Assembly (NCBI GenBank): GCA_021432605.1
Contig: MU271148.1
Location: forward strand, 2,053,362-2,117,361
Source: Coniochaeta sp. PMI_546
Lineage: Eukaryota > Ascomycota > Sordariomycetes > Coniochaetales > Coniochaetaceae
Direction: 5' to 3'
DNA: 64,000 bases
The first letter of the stretch is position 1; the number at the start of each line of letters is the position of its first letter. The notes under the pieces were generated by a model, which searched no databases, had not been told where the DNA came from, and saw nothing but the letters and a program-made list of their open reading frames with translations. A program made the position numbers and the translations under genes. This document shows positions 10,218 through 21,750 of the stretch, in pieces.

Positions 10218-11465
10218 ATGAAGGCTACTACCACCATTGCCCTCGGCTTCCTTGCCACAGTCTCTAGTGCCTACACTCCCAACCATAGACACTTCCACTT
10301 CCGCCGCCAGAACTCGACCGACGCCATCACTGCCGATGCCAGCGCTGCTCCTTCAGGGACCGCTGTGGTAACCGACGTGCTGGCCGATGCCAACAGCACA
10401 ACTGCTGCCGCAGGCGGGCTAACTACCCTCACCGTTCTCACCACCTCCGTCCGCACCATCACTTCCTGTGCAGCTACCATTACCGACTGCCCAGCGGATG
10501 CCTCCCACCTGTCCACCCTCCCGGCCGAGGCCCTCTCGACCGTGCTCGTGACAGACACCATTGTCCTCGCGACCACCATCTGCCCCGTCACAGCAGCCGA
10601 GTCTATCTCTTCCAGCATCCAATCAGTAGCTTCCACTGGCGGCATCGTCGGTTCGACACTCACGGCCTCCGAGACAGCTGCTCAGGCCGTGGCTACCACC
10701 ACCACCTCCGCTTCCGTCAGCGAGGTGACCACAGATCTGGTTGCTACCATCACCCTGGGCGGCGGCAGCGGCAATGGCAAGGGTAACGGCGGCGGCAAGG
10801 TCGTCACCACTACCATCCATTCCACCTTCAAGAGCACCGTCTATGTCACCATGACCATCGGCGGTGGCAGTGAGGCAGTTGCGACCTCGGTGGCTAATGC
10901 CATCGGAGGCGGCGCCGGCTCTGCTGCTGAGGGTACCACTACCCAGACCACCACGAGCACCGGAACGCGCACCGTTACCGTGAACGCCGGCTCGACCTCC
11001 ACCAAGACTGCCTCTGGCGGCAACGGCGGCTCTTCCGGTTCATCCGGCTCCGGCTCGTCTGGCTCCAGCTCGTCTGGCTCCGGCTCGGGTGACTCCTGCA
11101 ACTGCCCCGCCGCCTCCCCCGTGACGGTCACCCTCCCCGCCTCGACCGTCTACGTGACCATCGGCGGCTCTGGTGCGTCCACCGCCGAGGCCGCGGCCGC
11201 GGCCGCCACCACCACCGCTGTTCTGGGCAACACCAACAACGTCGGCACCTCCCCCGACAGCCCGTCCGCCGGCGAGTCCGACTCCGCCTGCCCGCCCGAC
11301 GTCATCGTCACCGAGACCGCCAGCCCCACGCAAGACGCCGTCACCGTCGACCGGACGGCGACGGTTGTCCCCTTCCCCGCCGGCAACGGGACGGACTTCA
11401 GCGCCAGCTCCGGGGCGGCGCAGCCTACCGGCGCGGCTATCAAGGCGCGGTTCGTCGGACACTGA
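10218..11465 (+). CDS. Secreted Ser/Thr-rich wall-type protein
   Basis: An intronless frame of 415 residues. It starts with a signal peptide (MKATTTIALGFLATVSSAY), followed by a Kex2-type dibasic site (FHFRR/QNST) near residue 30. The rest is rich in Thr, Ser, Ala, Val and Gly and looks heavily O-glycosylated. A cysteine-bearing block (TITSCAATITDCPAD with DTIVLATTICPVTAAE) is common in fungal Ser/Thr-rich extracellular proteins. Two copies of a strand-like unit ending STVYVT are followed by glycine runs, one near 10835 and one near 11150; the second follows CNCPAASPVTVTLPA. A Gly/Ser linker lies between them. I see no clear GPI-attachment tail, so release or wall retention by another route is likely. 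The function (adhesin, wall protein or effector) cannot be told from sequence. Confidence 0.82.
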   Translation: MKATTTIALGFLATVSSAYTPNHRHFHFRRQNSTDAITADASAAPSGTAVVTDVLADANSTTAAAGGLTTLTVLTTSVRTITSCAATITDCPADASHLSTLPAEALSTVLVTDTIVLATTICPVTAAESISSSIQSVASTGGIVGSTLTASETAAQAVATTTTSASVSEVTTDLVATITLGGGSGNGKGNGGGKVVTTTIHSTFKSTVYVTMTIGGGSEAVATSVANAIGGGAGSAAEGTTTQTTTSTGTRTVTVNAGSTSTKTASGGNGGSSGSSGSGSSGSSSSGSGSGDSCNCPAASPVTVTLPASTVYVTIGGSGASTAEAAAAAATTTAVLGNTNNVGTSPDSPSAGESDSACPPDVIVTETASPTQDAVTVDRTATVVPFPAGNGTDFSASSGAAQPTGAAIKARFVGH

Positions 11466-14161
11466 AGAAGAGTGTGTGGGGGAGAAATGTTTTCGTTTCT
11501 TTTTGTGATTGGATATGGGCTTGTTGGTTAGAGGGAGTGTGCCCTGCTGCGTAGGCGACTGGATACCCTGGCTGGCTCAAGCTGGTATCGCCTGTGTCTT
11601 GTTTAGAGGGTTAGAAGGGGGTTGTATTTACCGTTTGCGATGGTCAAACGTGTTCCTTGGTATGGGGCAGCCCAATGTTCAGTTCTTGTAGAGTACTTTT
11701 TGATGCAATGAAGCGGTGTTGATGCAGCTTCGTTTTGACCTTGATTACTTTGCGACGCAGCGACTTGACCTTACTATGATCGATATTTTGACTGGTGAGA
11801 ACTCACGCAGTGAGTGTATTTTGGTCAAGGTTCTTTAGACCACCGGTGTCCAGTTCTGACTCTACTCTCGTGTGTCTAGTCCTAGCCCTTATAGTGCTTG
11901 TTCTGTCTTGGCAGTATGTCTAAACAACTCGTGCGGTGTTAGGGCCGAGCATATTTACCTCGGATATAGTTTGCCTGTCCCCAACAATAGCGTACAATGG
12001 GTGACAGACGATGAGGAGCCTCATGGCTATCTTGATACGTAGTCATATTGTGATGATATCATCACGATTCCAGCTCAGATATAACTGTAGTCTACATGTG
12101 AAGTTGTCATAGTACGCAACATGGCTGATTCGGGGTCAAGGATGAGATCTACGCCATCAACTGGTAAAGGCATGCTTAGATATAGCTGTCACACTCTGCT
12201 GGAACTATACCTCCAACGAGACCTGAACTTGAGGTGGAGTTTCTTGAGTCCATGACCCGTTGTGTGTTCATCTGCACTTTGACTCAAGTGAAGCATCTTG
12301 GCCATTTTGACAACCAATCCCAAGGTATCGGGGTGCTCGAATTGTGGTTACTCCTCTACTTCTACAGGCAGGTCTAGAGTGGCACATCGGTCATCAAGGA
12401 CAGGGCGCAACACTGAAAGACAGCATCTCCAGTTACGATACTGTGGTTGACTCTGACTAACCAGAAGGATGCGTGACCGAACGGGTCATTCGATGCAGCG
12501 GTTGTCGTTCATTGTAACCAGAAGATTACTCGGTCTTGTCTCAGCACTCACATCTCTATCATGACGGCGAGTCCGACAGAAAGAAGCACGGGGCGAAGTA
12601 CAGAGAGCAAGTAAAGCAACTGTTGAAGACATAGGGCACAAGCTTTAGACGCAGATCGAAACGCAAGGATTGTCGGAGGTGACTGGCTTCGAGTAAGGAC
12701 CTGTTACCCTCATGTTAGAACAAATAAGGTAGTATCACAGGCTGCAAGCTATGCATAAGCCTTTAGAAAGGGCATGAAGATGAAATCTGCTTGCCCTCCA
12801 TGATGGGCATGAGGGCGGCTGGCTCCTGGGTCTGTACAGGATGTACGATGTGGATTTGCTGATATTCCGTCCCTTCCAGGTTGTCTTCGAGTCCACTTCG
12901 CTTCTTCAGCTCTGCTCCTTCCGTCGCTTAATATTGACTCTTTGCATCGCTTCCATTTTCTGAGTTGTTTTCTTGTTCCTTCCCATTTGATTTGTCTTCA
13001 ATCCTGACCTTTACTAGGTTGTCCAGAGAGCAGGACCATTGTAGGAGCACTGATGACACAGCAGGGGACCGGGACAATAACAACGACTTACTCTCCCGCG
13101 AGAGAGCGTCCCGCAAACAGACTGGAGGTTCGTAGCTACATGTCCTGGTCTTAGAGAGTGAGACGGTCATATACGGCCGGCGGAGTGCTAACTATCGTGG
13201 TACGGGTTTGGTCGCCAAGGGCGAGGAGACGACAAAAGGACCTGACAAGACAATAAGAGGGGGCAGACGTGAGTGATTGATATTGATGTTATTGAATATT
13301 GGTATTCTGTGTTTCAAAATAACCTAGAATGATGCTCGTACCAGCTTCTCCTTGATACGTCTCTCATCAGCTCCCTGTCTACCTTATGTAACGGTCGTTC
13401 CGTGTACCAGGCCAGGAGACTCCTAAAACTCCAATTGAAGAAGTGCAAAGTAAGCAATCATCCCCCGACATCCAGGTGCACGTGGAATGAATGGTATGAG
13501 GCCTCGTTACGGTTACTGATTTCGGATCTGAGGAAGTCTGTCTTAAAACTCAAGTGTACGCGCAGTCCAGTCTCTGAATTGAAGATAAGATATTGAAATG
13601 ATGCTGAAACCATAGATGAAAAATTGTGGAGCGAGGTCGATCATTCTGGTCGCGGGAACGCCAGATTTAGCTCAGCCCTGGGGCGTGTGCATACCGCGAC
13701 ACTACCGCGACCCCCTTTTGGCAGGCTCGCGCTAGTGGCTCGCCGTGGCTCGTAGTGGCTTGAATTTGGGGAAAAGGCCACGACGTGGGAAAGGCTTCCA
13801 TCCCTTTTCCAGTGCTCCCTCAGCTCATTCCGAGTCCTCCCTCAGCTCGGTTCGACACGTCCTTTCTTAATTTCGAGGACTTCTTTTCCCTCTTCTTCTT
13901 CTTCCTCCCAAGTATTTGGGAATCCTTGATGTTTGGACAATAAACTTGTCCAGCCGGAGCCTGGATTTTGAGGAAAGTCGAAGCGCTACGGCCACCTGTT
14001 CGACTGCCCAGAAAGACCCCGGATTTCTCTTCGTCACCCTCGTTTTATCCGCATTTTGGTGCCATCCTTGACCTGCGATCGACGTCAACCATTGTCGTGA
14101 CCACAGAGGTTCTTTCTTCAAGTGGCTTTTCTTCGAAGCAAAGTGCCAAACCATCCTCGCA
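11466..14161. other. Long intergenic region ahead of PMT2, no gene supported
   Basis: 2.7 kb with dense stops in all frames from about 11700 to 13600. The small frames at 12928-13170 (minus) and 13402-13596 (plus) lack any family signal. The last 500 bp carry the PMT2 promoter and leader with several short direct repeats. Confidence 0.55.
13692..13848. repeat. Short phased direct repeats in the PMT2 promoter
   Basis: Three kinds of short direct repeat sit within 160 bp. TACCGCGAC occurs at 13692-13700 and 13703-13711. GTGGCT occurs at 13735, 13745 and 13755, exactly 10 bp apart. CTCCCTCAGCTC occurs at 13815-13826 and 13837-13848. The 10- to 11-bp spacing of the first two sets would place the copies on one face of the helix. 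Confidence 0.5.
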
Positions 14162-16653
14162 ATGGCAACAACCAGTAATGCGGCGGTTGCCACGGGTGCA
14201 GAACATGGCGAATCTCTGCGGAGGCGCAACGTTGCGACTCCCCAAGCCGCACCCCAGCAGATCGCCCAAGTAGAGGACAAGAAGAAGCTTCAGAAGAAGG
14301 TCAGAATCACCACCGGCCTCCTACATGCTTCCATGGATGGTTGCCACCTCCTCTCGCGGGCATCTTACTAACAGCTTCGCTTTGTTACAGGAGGCTTCTT
14401 TTCTCCAGACCCTCGATGAATGGGAGTGGCTTATCGCCCCCATTGTCTTTTCCTTCCTCGCATTCTTCACAAGATTCTACAAGATCGGACTCTCGCCCAT
14501 TGTCACATGGGACGAGGCACAGTTAGTCGAGCTCGCATCTTCCGGGTTTCTATACTGTACTGACACCATCTGCAACTAGTTTCGGCAAGTTTGGTAGCCA
14601 TTACCTCAAACGCGAATTCTACTTCGATGTCCACCCCCCTGCCGGTAAGCTCCTAGTCGGCTTGAGTGGCTACCTAGCAGGCTACAATGGATCGTTCGAG
14701 TTCAAGTCCGGCGAGGCGTATCCCAACGATGTGGACTACACCTTCATGCGCCAGTTCAACGCTTTCTGGGGAGCTGCATGTGTGCCCCTGGCTTACTGGA
14801 CTGCCAAAGAGTTGAATCTGAGACGCCCGGCCGTTTGGTTTGTGACTCTCATGGTTCTCTGCGAGAACTCGTACACCACCATCAGCCGTTTCATCCTCCT
14901 CGATTCCATGCTTTTGTTTGGCACCGTTGCCACCACGCTGTGCTGGGCCAAGTTCCACTCTCAGCGCAACCGGAGCTTCGAGCCCGAATGGTTCCTCTGG
15001 CTGTTCATGACTGGACTGAGCATTGGTTTTGTCACCAGTGTCAAGCTTGTCGGCCTCTTCGTCACTGCTCTTGTCGGCATCTATACTATCGAGGATCTTT
15101 GGAGGAAATTCGGCGACACAAAGATGCCTCTGGTTGAGCTCGGTGCTCATTTCGTAGCCAGAGCCGTCGGTCTGATCGTTGTACCTTTCCTGGTCTACCT
15201 GCTCAGCTTCGCCATTCACTTCGCCGTGCTCACCAACAGTGGCCCGGGAGATGCTCAAATGTCGTCGCTCTTCCAGGCTAACCTCCGCGGTACCGAGGTT
15301 GGCCTGAATAGCCCGCTGGAGGTTGCCTTCGGATCCAAAGTCACCATCAAGAACATGGGATATGGAGGAGGGCTGCTCCACAGTCACGTCCAAACGTATC
15401 CAGAAGGCTCAAAGCAGCAGCAGGTCACCTGCTACCACCACAAGGATGCCAACAACGATTGGTTCTTCTACCCGAACCGTCGGGATGCTGATTATGATCC
15501 TGAGGCAGAACCTCGATTCATCGGAAATGGTGATGTTATCCGTCTGATCCACGCTCAGACCGGCCGCAACCTTCACTCGCATGAGATCTCTGCCCCCATC
15601 ACCAAGAGTGACAAGGAGGTCTCTTCGTACGGTAACCTCACGATCGGTGACGACAAGGACCACTGGAAGATTGAGGTCATTGATGATGCTGCTTCTCGGG
15701 ACTACAGCAAGATTCGAACTCTTACCACAGCGTTCCGGCTGAAGCACGAGGTCCTCGGATGCTATCTCCGTGCCGGCAACGTCAATCTTCCCCAGTGGGG
15801 CTTCAAGCAGATCGAGGTTACGTGTACCAAGGACAACAAGCCTCGGGACACGTACACGCACTGGAACATCGAGGCGCATACCAACGAGAAGCGTAGGTTT
15901 TCCCCTGGCTCGGCAGACTTGTAAGCTACGACTAACTTTTCCCGACAGTTCCACCTGGTGACCCCGGAAAGTACAAGTCGCCTTTCCTCAAGGATTTCAT
16001 TCACCTGGTACGTAGCTGTAGCATCCGAGGAGGTCTTCGCATCGGTGCACTAACAGTCGCTCTAGAACGTCGCCATGATGACCTCAAACAATGCCCTCGT
16101 TCCGGACCCTGACAAGCAGGACGACCTTGCCTCGCAGTGGTGGCAGTGGCCTATCCTCCACGTTGGTCTCAGAATGTGCAGCTGGAGTGATGACATCGTC
16201 AAGTACTTCCTGTTGGGCAATCCTTTTGTCTACTGGGCGTCGACCGCTGGTCTGGCTGTCTTCGCCGGCCTGGTCGCGTGGTACCTCATCAGGTGGCAGC
16301 GCGGCTACAAGGAGCTGTCGGACGCGGAGATTGACCAGATTCACTACGCCGGCTTCTACCCGGTAGCCGGCTGGTTCCTGCACTACCTGCCGTTCGTCAT
16401 CATGGCCCGTGTTACCTACGTCCATCATTACTACCCGGCGCTGTATTTCGCCATCCTCACCCTTGGCTTCCTGGTCGATTGGTTCCTCCGGAACCAGAAG
16501 AAGGCCATCCAATACGGTGTCTACTCCGTCCTGTACGGTGTCGTGGTCGGCCTATACATCTACTTCATTCCGATCTGCTGGGGCATGACTGGCTCCAACA
16601 AGAAGTATAGCTACATGAGGTGGTTCGACACGTGGAAGATGTCAGACGCCTAG
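14162..16653 (+). CDS. PMT2: Dolichyl-phosphate-mannose protein O-mannosyltransferase, PMT2 subfamily
   Basis: The enzyme transfers mannose from dolichol-phosphate mannose to Ser/Thr of secreted proteins in the ER. Five exons, 14162-14299, 14391-14521, 14580-15892, 15949-16007 and 16066-16653, give 742 residues, normal for Pmt2. After a cytosolic N-terminus comes the first membrane helix (IAPIVFSFLAFFTRFY), then the luminal loop with the essential acidic pair D87-E88 in TWDEAHFGKFGSHYLKREFY. The phrase GKLLVGLSGYLAGYNGSF points to PMT2 rather than PMT1 or PMT4. A middle luminal part carries three MIR repeats (LLHSHVQTYPEGSKQQQVTC onward). The C-terminus has several further membrane helices (GLAVFAGLVAWYLI, FAILTLGFLVDWFL). 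The Ser/Thr-rich secreted protein just upstream is the kind of substrate it modifies, though that link is only inference. Confidence 0.95.
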
Positions 16654-17154
16654 ATGCTGCGCAGATGAGGGTAGATTGTGCGATATGGGTAGCAAGCTGT
16701 TGTTGATTTGGTGCCATGAACGCGAGACGAGACGAGATTAGACCTTAATGGGTGTCAGCGGCTTGCCATCTCCGCTTTCTTCATTATTCCTGTCTTTTTA
16801 ATCTCAACCTAGGGATGGGTCGGAGCAGCATCTGGGAGCTGGAGGGGAGTTCGGCGGTGCGGTCTGTCTGTGCTACTACTTGCTATGAGGGGGAGAAAAA
16901 AAACCATGGATAGGGGGATGAAGGCTCCCCTAGCACTTTACTACGTAATAAGACAATGATCTCTTTTGTTATCCAAAACTCGGGTGGTCTATCGCTGTGG
17001 CTGTGCTGTTCGCTGGACCTCCTTAAATGTACAGACTTGCCTCTCTAAACAAGATGTGTAATGACTCGAAACCGACGACTCCTGGCGCCCAGCTTGCAAT
17101 GTTCAACTATGTACAACGGGGTCACACTCCTCCCTTAGCCCGACAAAGTGGTCC
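16654..17154. other. Convergent 3' intergenic region
   Basis: 500 bp between the ends of PMT2 and the Rab gene. It presumably holds both 3' UTRs. No gene seen. Confidence 0.55.
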
Positions 17155-18012
17155 TCAACAGCACCCGCCATAACCCTTCCCGCCCCCTTCGGCCGTGAGC
17201 TTCACCTGCCTTCCCCCCGGGCCACCGGCGCTGGGGCCCTTGACACCGCTCCGCCTGTCGTTCAGGTCATACTTCCCGGCCTGGATATTCTGGTATATCC
17301 TCTCCGCCACGCGACAGAAGGCATTCTCGACATTCTCCCCGCTCTTGGCGCTCGTCTCGACGTACTCGAGCACGCCGTTCTTGCGGGCCCAGTCCTCGGC
17401 CTCGCGCCTGCTGACCTCCCTCTTGCCGTCGTCCTCGGCGACGAGGTCGGCCTTGTTGCCGACCAGGACGACGACGATGTCGGGCTCGGCTATCTGGCGC
17501 AGGTCGGAGAGCCAGTCCGTGACGTGCAGGAAGGTGGAGCGGCGGGACAGGTCGAAGACGAGGAGGGCGCCCGAGGCGCCGCGGAAGTAGGACCTGGTCA
17601 CGGACTTGTAGGTCTCCTGGCCGGCGGTGTCCCAGAGGGAGAGCTTCATGTGTTTTTGGGGCGGGGGCGGGACGGGTTTCGTGGGTGGGGAGGGGAGGCC
17701 TGGGGAGGTCTTGGGGGCGGCGTTTGACGAGGCCCCTGCCCCTGGCGGGGATGGTGAGGAGGGATCTGCGGCGTCGTCCGACGGGAATAGAGAGGAGGAG
17801 GAGGAGGAGGTGATGGTGGTGGTGGTGAAGTCGCCTGAGAAATGGGGCGGGCCGACGGGCACGATGCGGGAGCCGAACTCGACGCCTATTGTCACGTCGT
17901 GGTGGGCGACGAAGCGGCCCTCGCAGAGGCGGATGGTCAGGGAGGATTTGCCGCAGCCTGAGTCGCCTATGCAGACTAGCTTGGCGATGTAGTCCCAGGT
18001 TGGAGACGACAT
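17155..18012 (-). CDS. Rab-family small GTPase (Rab2/Rab4-like) with a 64-residue interswitch insertion
   Basis: A single-exon frame of 285 residues. All Rab landmarks are present: P-loop G16-S23 (GDSGCGKS), switch I with T41 (HHDVTIGVEFGSR), WDTAGQE at 127-133, NKAD, ETSAKSG, and a C-terminal CC for double geranylgeranylation. IGVEFGSRI and SVTRSYFRGASGALLVFD resemble Rab2, Rab4 and Rab14, so a role in endosome or Golgi traffic is likely. T41 and W127 are about 64 residues further apart than usual. The extra segment is a Ser/Thr run, an acidic patch and a Pro-rich stretch (LPSPPTKPVPPPPQKHMK). It is not an intron: there is no good donor and no CTNAC branch site, and the frame is open throughout. 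The insertion replaces the tight beta2-beta3 turn. Confidence 0.88.
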   Translation of the reverse strand: MSSPTWDYIAKLVCIGDSGCGKSSLTIRLCEGRFVAHHDVTIGVEFGSRIVPVGPPHFSGDFTTTTITSSSSSSLFPSDDAADPSSPSPPGAGASSNAAPKTSPGLPSPPTKPVPPPPQKHMKLSLWDTAGQETYKSVTRSYFRGASGALLVFDLSRRSTFLHVTDWLSDLRQIAEPDIVVVLVGNKADLVAEDDGKREVSRREAEDWARKNGVLEYVETSAKSGENVENAFCRVAERIYQNIQAGKYDLNDRRSGVKGPSAGGPGGRQVKLTAEGGGKGYGGCC

Positions 18013-19355
18013 GGTGCGTCTCTCTGTCTCTCCCCCTGGTTGGATTTGCTGAGAGGACTAGGCTCAGGAGGGGTGAAGGGAGAGAAGGTTAGGCTCGTGG
18101 TAGCTTGGGTTGTTGATCGTCTGAGGTCGAACTCGTGGAGAGGTAGAGTCAAGTCTAGTCGTGTCTAGTCGTCACGGAGATTGTCTGTTGTCTGTGGTAG
18201 AGTTGCGAGGGTGCTTTGGTAGAATCGCAGGTGATGGCGGCACTTGAGGCTCTGGCGTTGGTCCCAAGACGCCGGCGGGATGTGCTGCTGAGTCGGATCC
18301 AGTCAAGCTCGAGTGGATCAGCAGGTGTGCAGGCGCCGAGGAGTCAAGCAAGCAGCTGACAGAGGGCTGGTTGCTTTTAGTTGCTGGGCTGGGAAAGTCA
18401 GTGACGCAAGAAGCTTGTTGGAGATGCAGATAGCGGCTCCACTATCCGGTATCTCCTGTGCCCCACCCCTCAGGACCTGAGCAACTCAGCAGCACGCACT
18501 GTACAAATGCAGCGTATAAGGTCATGCGACACTGATGTATTGTACATGTACTGTACCTTCTGGGCGCTGATTGTGATAGTAGCCTGCTTCTGGTGGTACG
18601 AACAAAGAGTACCGGAGGTTTGCTAGACAGAGCAACAGTCAAATCCAAGGCACAAGATGGATAATTAGATTTAGGTCGACGTGCAAATGACTGTTATCGG
18701 CATCAAACTCCCACAGCGTAACCGTGTCTCCGAGCCTACATGTACAGGGCAGCTAAGGTACTGTACCTTATCGAACTGCAAACAGCCACCACTTCAACAA
18801 GCCTTCTGAATGCCGTCAGTGGGGCGCAACCTTAGCACAGCAGCCCCCCAAGGCCCAAACCGATTCGCTGACGAGCTCGGTGACTCTGCCTGATGCTCTG
18901 CTGCACTCTGCACATGGCCGCCTCGATAAGCCCACCCACTGCTACCTCGTACCTCGCACCTAGAACACCTAACACAGTAAGGTAGACTAGAACCTAGAAC
19001 CTAAACACGATTGCCTTCCCAGCCGAATTCTGACCGCTGCCTCGCCATCTGTTTCTCTCTCTGTTCTTGCCGTCAACGAAAGCCTTAACCCGTATCACAA
19101 CCATCACATCTATTACCGTGCATTTCAGACTGCATCTCCGTCTGATACTATCAGGAACATCGGGCCCTTATCGGTCCCCGCCAGGCGAACCATCCGTCAT
19201 CCGTCATCCTTACTACGACACCAATCTTACGACACACTCCGAAGTGCCTCGAACTGGCGGACCTCCGACGCCGCCTGGTTCTTGTGGCACCGCCTCCAGT
19301 TCTGGCTCTCCGCCAGCTCCTCCACAGCTGCTGAGGGTCGACTGTAGATTCCAAC
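18013..19355. promoter_or_regulatory. Divergent region between the Rab gene and PNS1
   Basis: 1.3 kb with no gene. It holds a 17-bp palindrome (TAAGGTAC-T-GTACCTTA, 18754-18770) and repeated CCTAGAAC/CCTAAACAC units near 18955-19005. The last part is the likely PNS1 leader. Confidence 0.5.
18754..18770. repeat. 17-bp perfect palindrome of the TAAGGTACCTTA type
   Basis: Two 8-bp arms TAAGGTAC and GTACCTTA flank one T. Related palindromes recur in other intergenic parts of the window (see 24385 and 53687). Confidence 0.55.
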
Positions 19356-21750
19356 ATGTTCTCAGAGTGTACGTCGTCCATCACCATCCGCGCTAACATC
19401 GTGACTCACGCACCTGATGCTGCTCAGTGCCCATGGCTGCGTTCATACGCCTGGCTGACACCTCTCTGTAGATGCCTCTAGATTTCTTGCCCGGTCTCAG
19501 TCACGGCTCTCGAACTTCGGACAAGCAGATAACGACAGGCCACCAACAACGCGGCAACCTGCAGAATGGCAATCCAGGGCATCGCGGCCCGGAGGCCGCT
19601 CGTATCTTGGTAGGGGATTTGGGGCCGCCAACCCGTACCAAAACGCTGGCTCTCGTTTCGGCCAAATACTGGGTGGCTCTCGATACGCTTCACAAGACGC
19701 GCCCTTGTTCCAAGCCGCGCTTGAGCAGGAGGAGGACGAAGAGGAGGAGAGGGGCCGTGAGGCGGCAGATCTGTACGCTCTCCAGCGGTCACGGCGTGTC
19801 ATAGCAGCCAGTCGGATGTCGGAAAGTGCCGAGACAGATCATGAGGCTGGCAGCCGTGGGTCCCTGGACCACAGCCAAGAGCGGGAAAATGACTCGTTCA
19901 GCGGACGGCCAAGGGGGATGGGAATAAAGAGCAGCTGGAACGGTGCGAGGAGCTTCCACCGTCCAGCTCGAGATCAGGAACCTGCTATGGAGGAGGATAC
20001 TCGAGATTCCAGTCGACGGCACGTCTCTCAGGCAAGCGAGGGAAGCAGCAGCAATGGAAGCAAAGGAAAGATGGTCGATGTCGGGTTGGAATCACAAATA
20101 GAGGACGACGACGATCCTCCGGCAGATTTGACCATGGAGACGCCAGTCGACAGCGTGCCTGCTTTCCAGAAGTTCAAATCCACGGCCGCGCCGTCACGAT
20201 TTGCTCTTCGCAGGGAAGATACCCACGAGTCGGACCTGGGCCACGGCCCGCCACCAAGTTCAGTCGGTACAGATATGAATTTGACACCAATCGCAGCAAT
20301 CGCACCGGATACGGAAGTCTTCAAGCATGACCCATTTTTCGCCTGGATATATCTTATTGCTATTGCATCCATGCTCGCGACGTTTGTCCTCGTATACCTC
20401 CACACATCAACGCCTGCCGGGAAACTACCGTTGGGGGACACTATCTACACCATTTTACACTCGTCATTCCACTTGCTAGCGGTGGATACGATAGTCGCCA
20501 TCGTCGTGTCGCTGGTCTGGCTAGCCGCCCTGAGGTCTTTTGTGCGGCCCTTAGTCACCCTCATCTTTATCGCCGTTCCTGTCATCCTCTTCTCCTTCTT
20601 CCTGTACCCGTTCATCTCGAGCTATCAAGACGATACCGGAGGAAAGACCTTTCAGGACGTGGTGATGAGATGGGCAGCTATCGTCCCGGGGGTTGGTGCT
20701 ATACTATGGCTGTACCTCGCCTACAAGGGACGTCACTCGATCCGTTCGGCAATCGAGATTCTTGACTTCTCGAGCCGGATCCTGGGCGCCAACTCGGCAC
20801 TGATCCTGGTCGGCATGGGCTCTTTGGCTGCCGTTGTTCTGTGGACGTGGGCTTGGCTTGCCATGTTCACGAGGGTATTCCTCGGCGGGTACTTTGCCGG
20901 CTCAAGGTTCATCATCAGCGCCTCGACCTGGTGGCTTGGCATATACTTTGTGCTGATGTATATCTGGACCATCTCTATAATATCGGGTGTCCAGCGCGGA
21001 ACCACAGCTGCGACAGTGTCTCAGTGGTATTTCCATCGCAACGTGGTGCCGGCGCCGTCATCGACCGAAGTGGTGTCGGCCGCGTTCAATCACTCGGTGA
21101 CCACCATTTTCGGATCGATCAGCTTATCGACACTCCTTGCGCTAGCGGTCCGGCTCCCCTTGCTGATCCTGCCGTCACGGCTAGCAGGATTTATCAGCAT
21201 GTTTGCCTACTCCTTCGTCCCGACGCCGATCGCGGCCCTGACGAACCCTTTGACTTTGACGTATGCGGCGATTCACTCGAATACACTCGCCATGTCGGCA
21301 CGAGGGTTGAGCACGATGGATTTCTTGTCCCCCAACGCGCCCACCACGACCCTGACCCCTCAGACATTCTCCAACAGGAGGTCAGCGCACTCGCCGCTCC
21401 TTCCTTACCGACTGGCCAAACTGATCCTCCACGCTACGCGGTTCATCATGGCAACGGGCCTGGGTTTTGCGGGCTGGGTCATCACGGCGAGACAGCTACA
21501 GATCAAGCTGCCGGATGGCATAGGGATGCGAGGCAGTGCCTACGCGTATGTCGTCGGTCTCGTCGCGAGCTTCATCGGCTGGGGCATCCTCGGAGCGATG
21601 GAAGGGATCTTGAGTGGCATCGTGGACGCGGTAGTCATCTGCTACGGCAGCGAGAAGCGCATGCCGACGGGCGGCGGGGGGTACTGCATGGAGGCCGCGG
21701 CGCTGTTTGGCGACAGGAGAGATGAGTTTGGCCGGGACGAGATCTACTGA
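19356..21750 (+). CDS. PNS1: Pns1/CTL (choline transporter-like, SLC44) family membrane protein
   Basis: Two exons, 19356-19368 and 19472-21750, joined at a GTACGT..TAG intron, give 763 residues starting MFSEYASRFLARSQSRLSNF. I chose this 13-nt first exon because it restores a typical fungal N-terminus, whereas the long frame itself has only a TTG at 19705. About 290 cytosolic, largely disordered residues precede a membrane domain with ten or more hydrophobic helices, from PFFAWIYLIAIASMLATFVL to AYAYVVGLVASFIGWGIL. The conserved C-terminal part (GAMEGILSGIVDAVVICYGS, then GGGGYCMEAA) fits the family. Animal relatives carry choline; yeast Pns1 has no proven substrate, so transport of choline is only possible. 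The likely site is the plasma membrane. Confidence 0.85.

Noticed and set aside
11466-13600. RIP-mutated repeat or relic in the long gap before PMT2
   Set aside because: The region is gene-free but not strongly AT-rich, and I recognise no repeat. A TpA/ApT index and self-alignment against the genome would settle it.
17640-17850. Unspliced intron as an explanation for the Rab insertion
   Set aside because: GT dinucleotides present lack donor context, there is no CTNAC branch site and the frame is open throughout.
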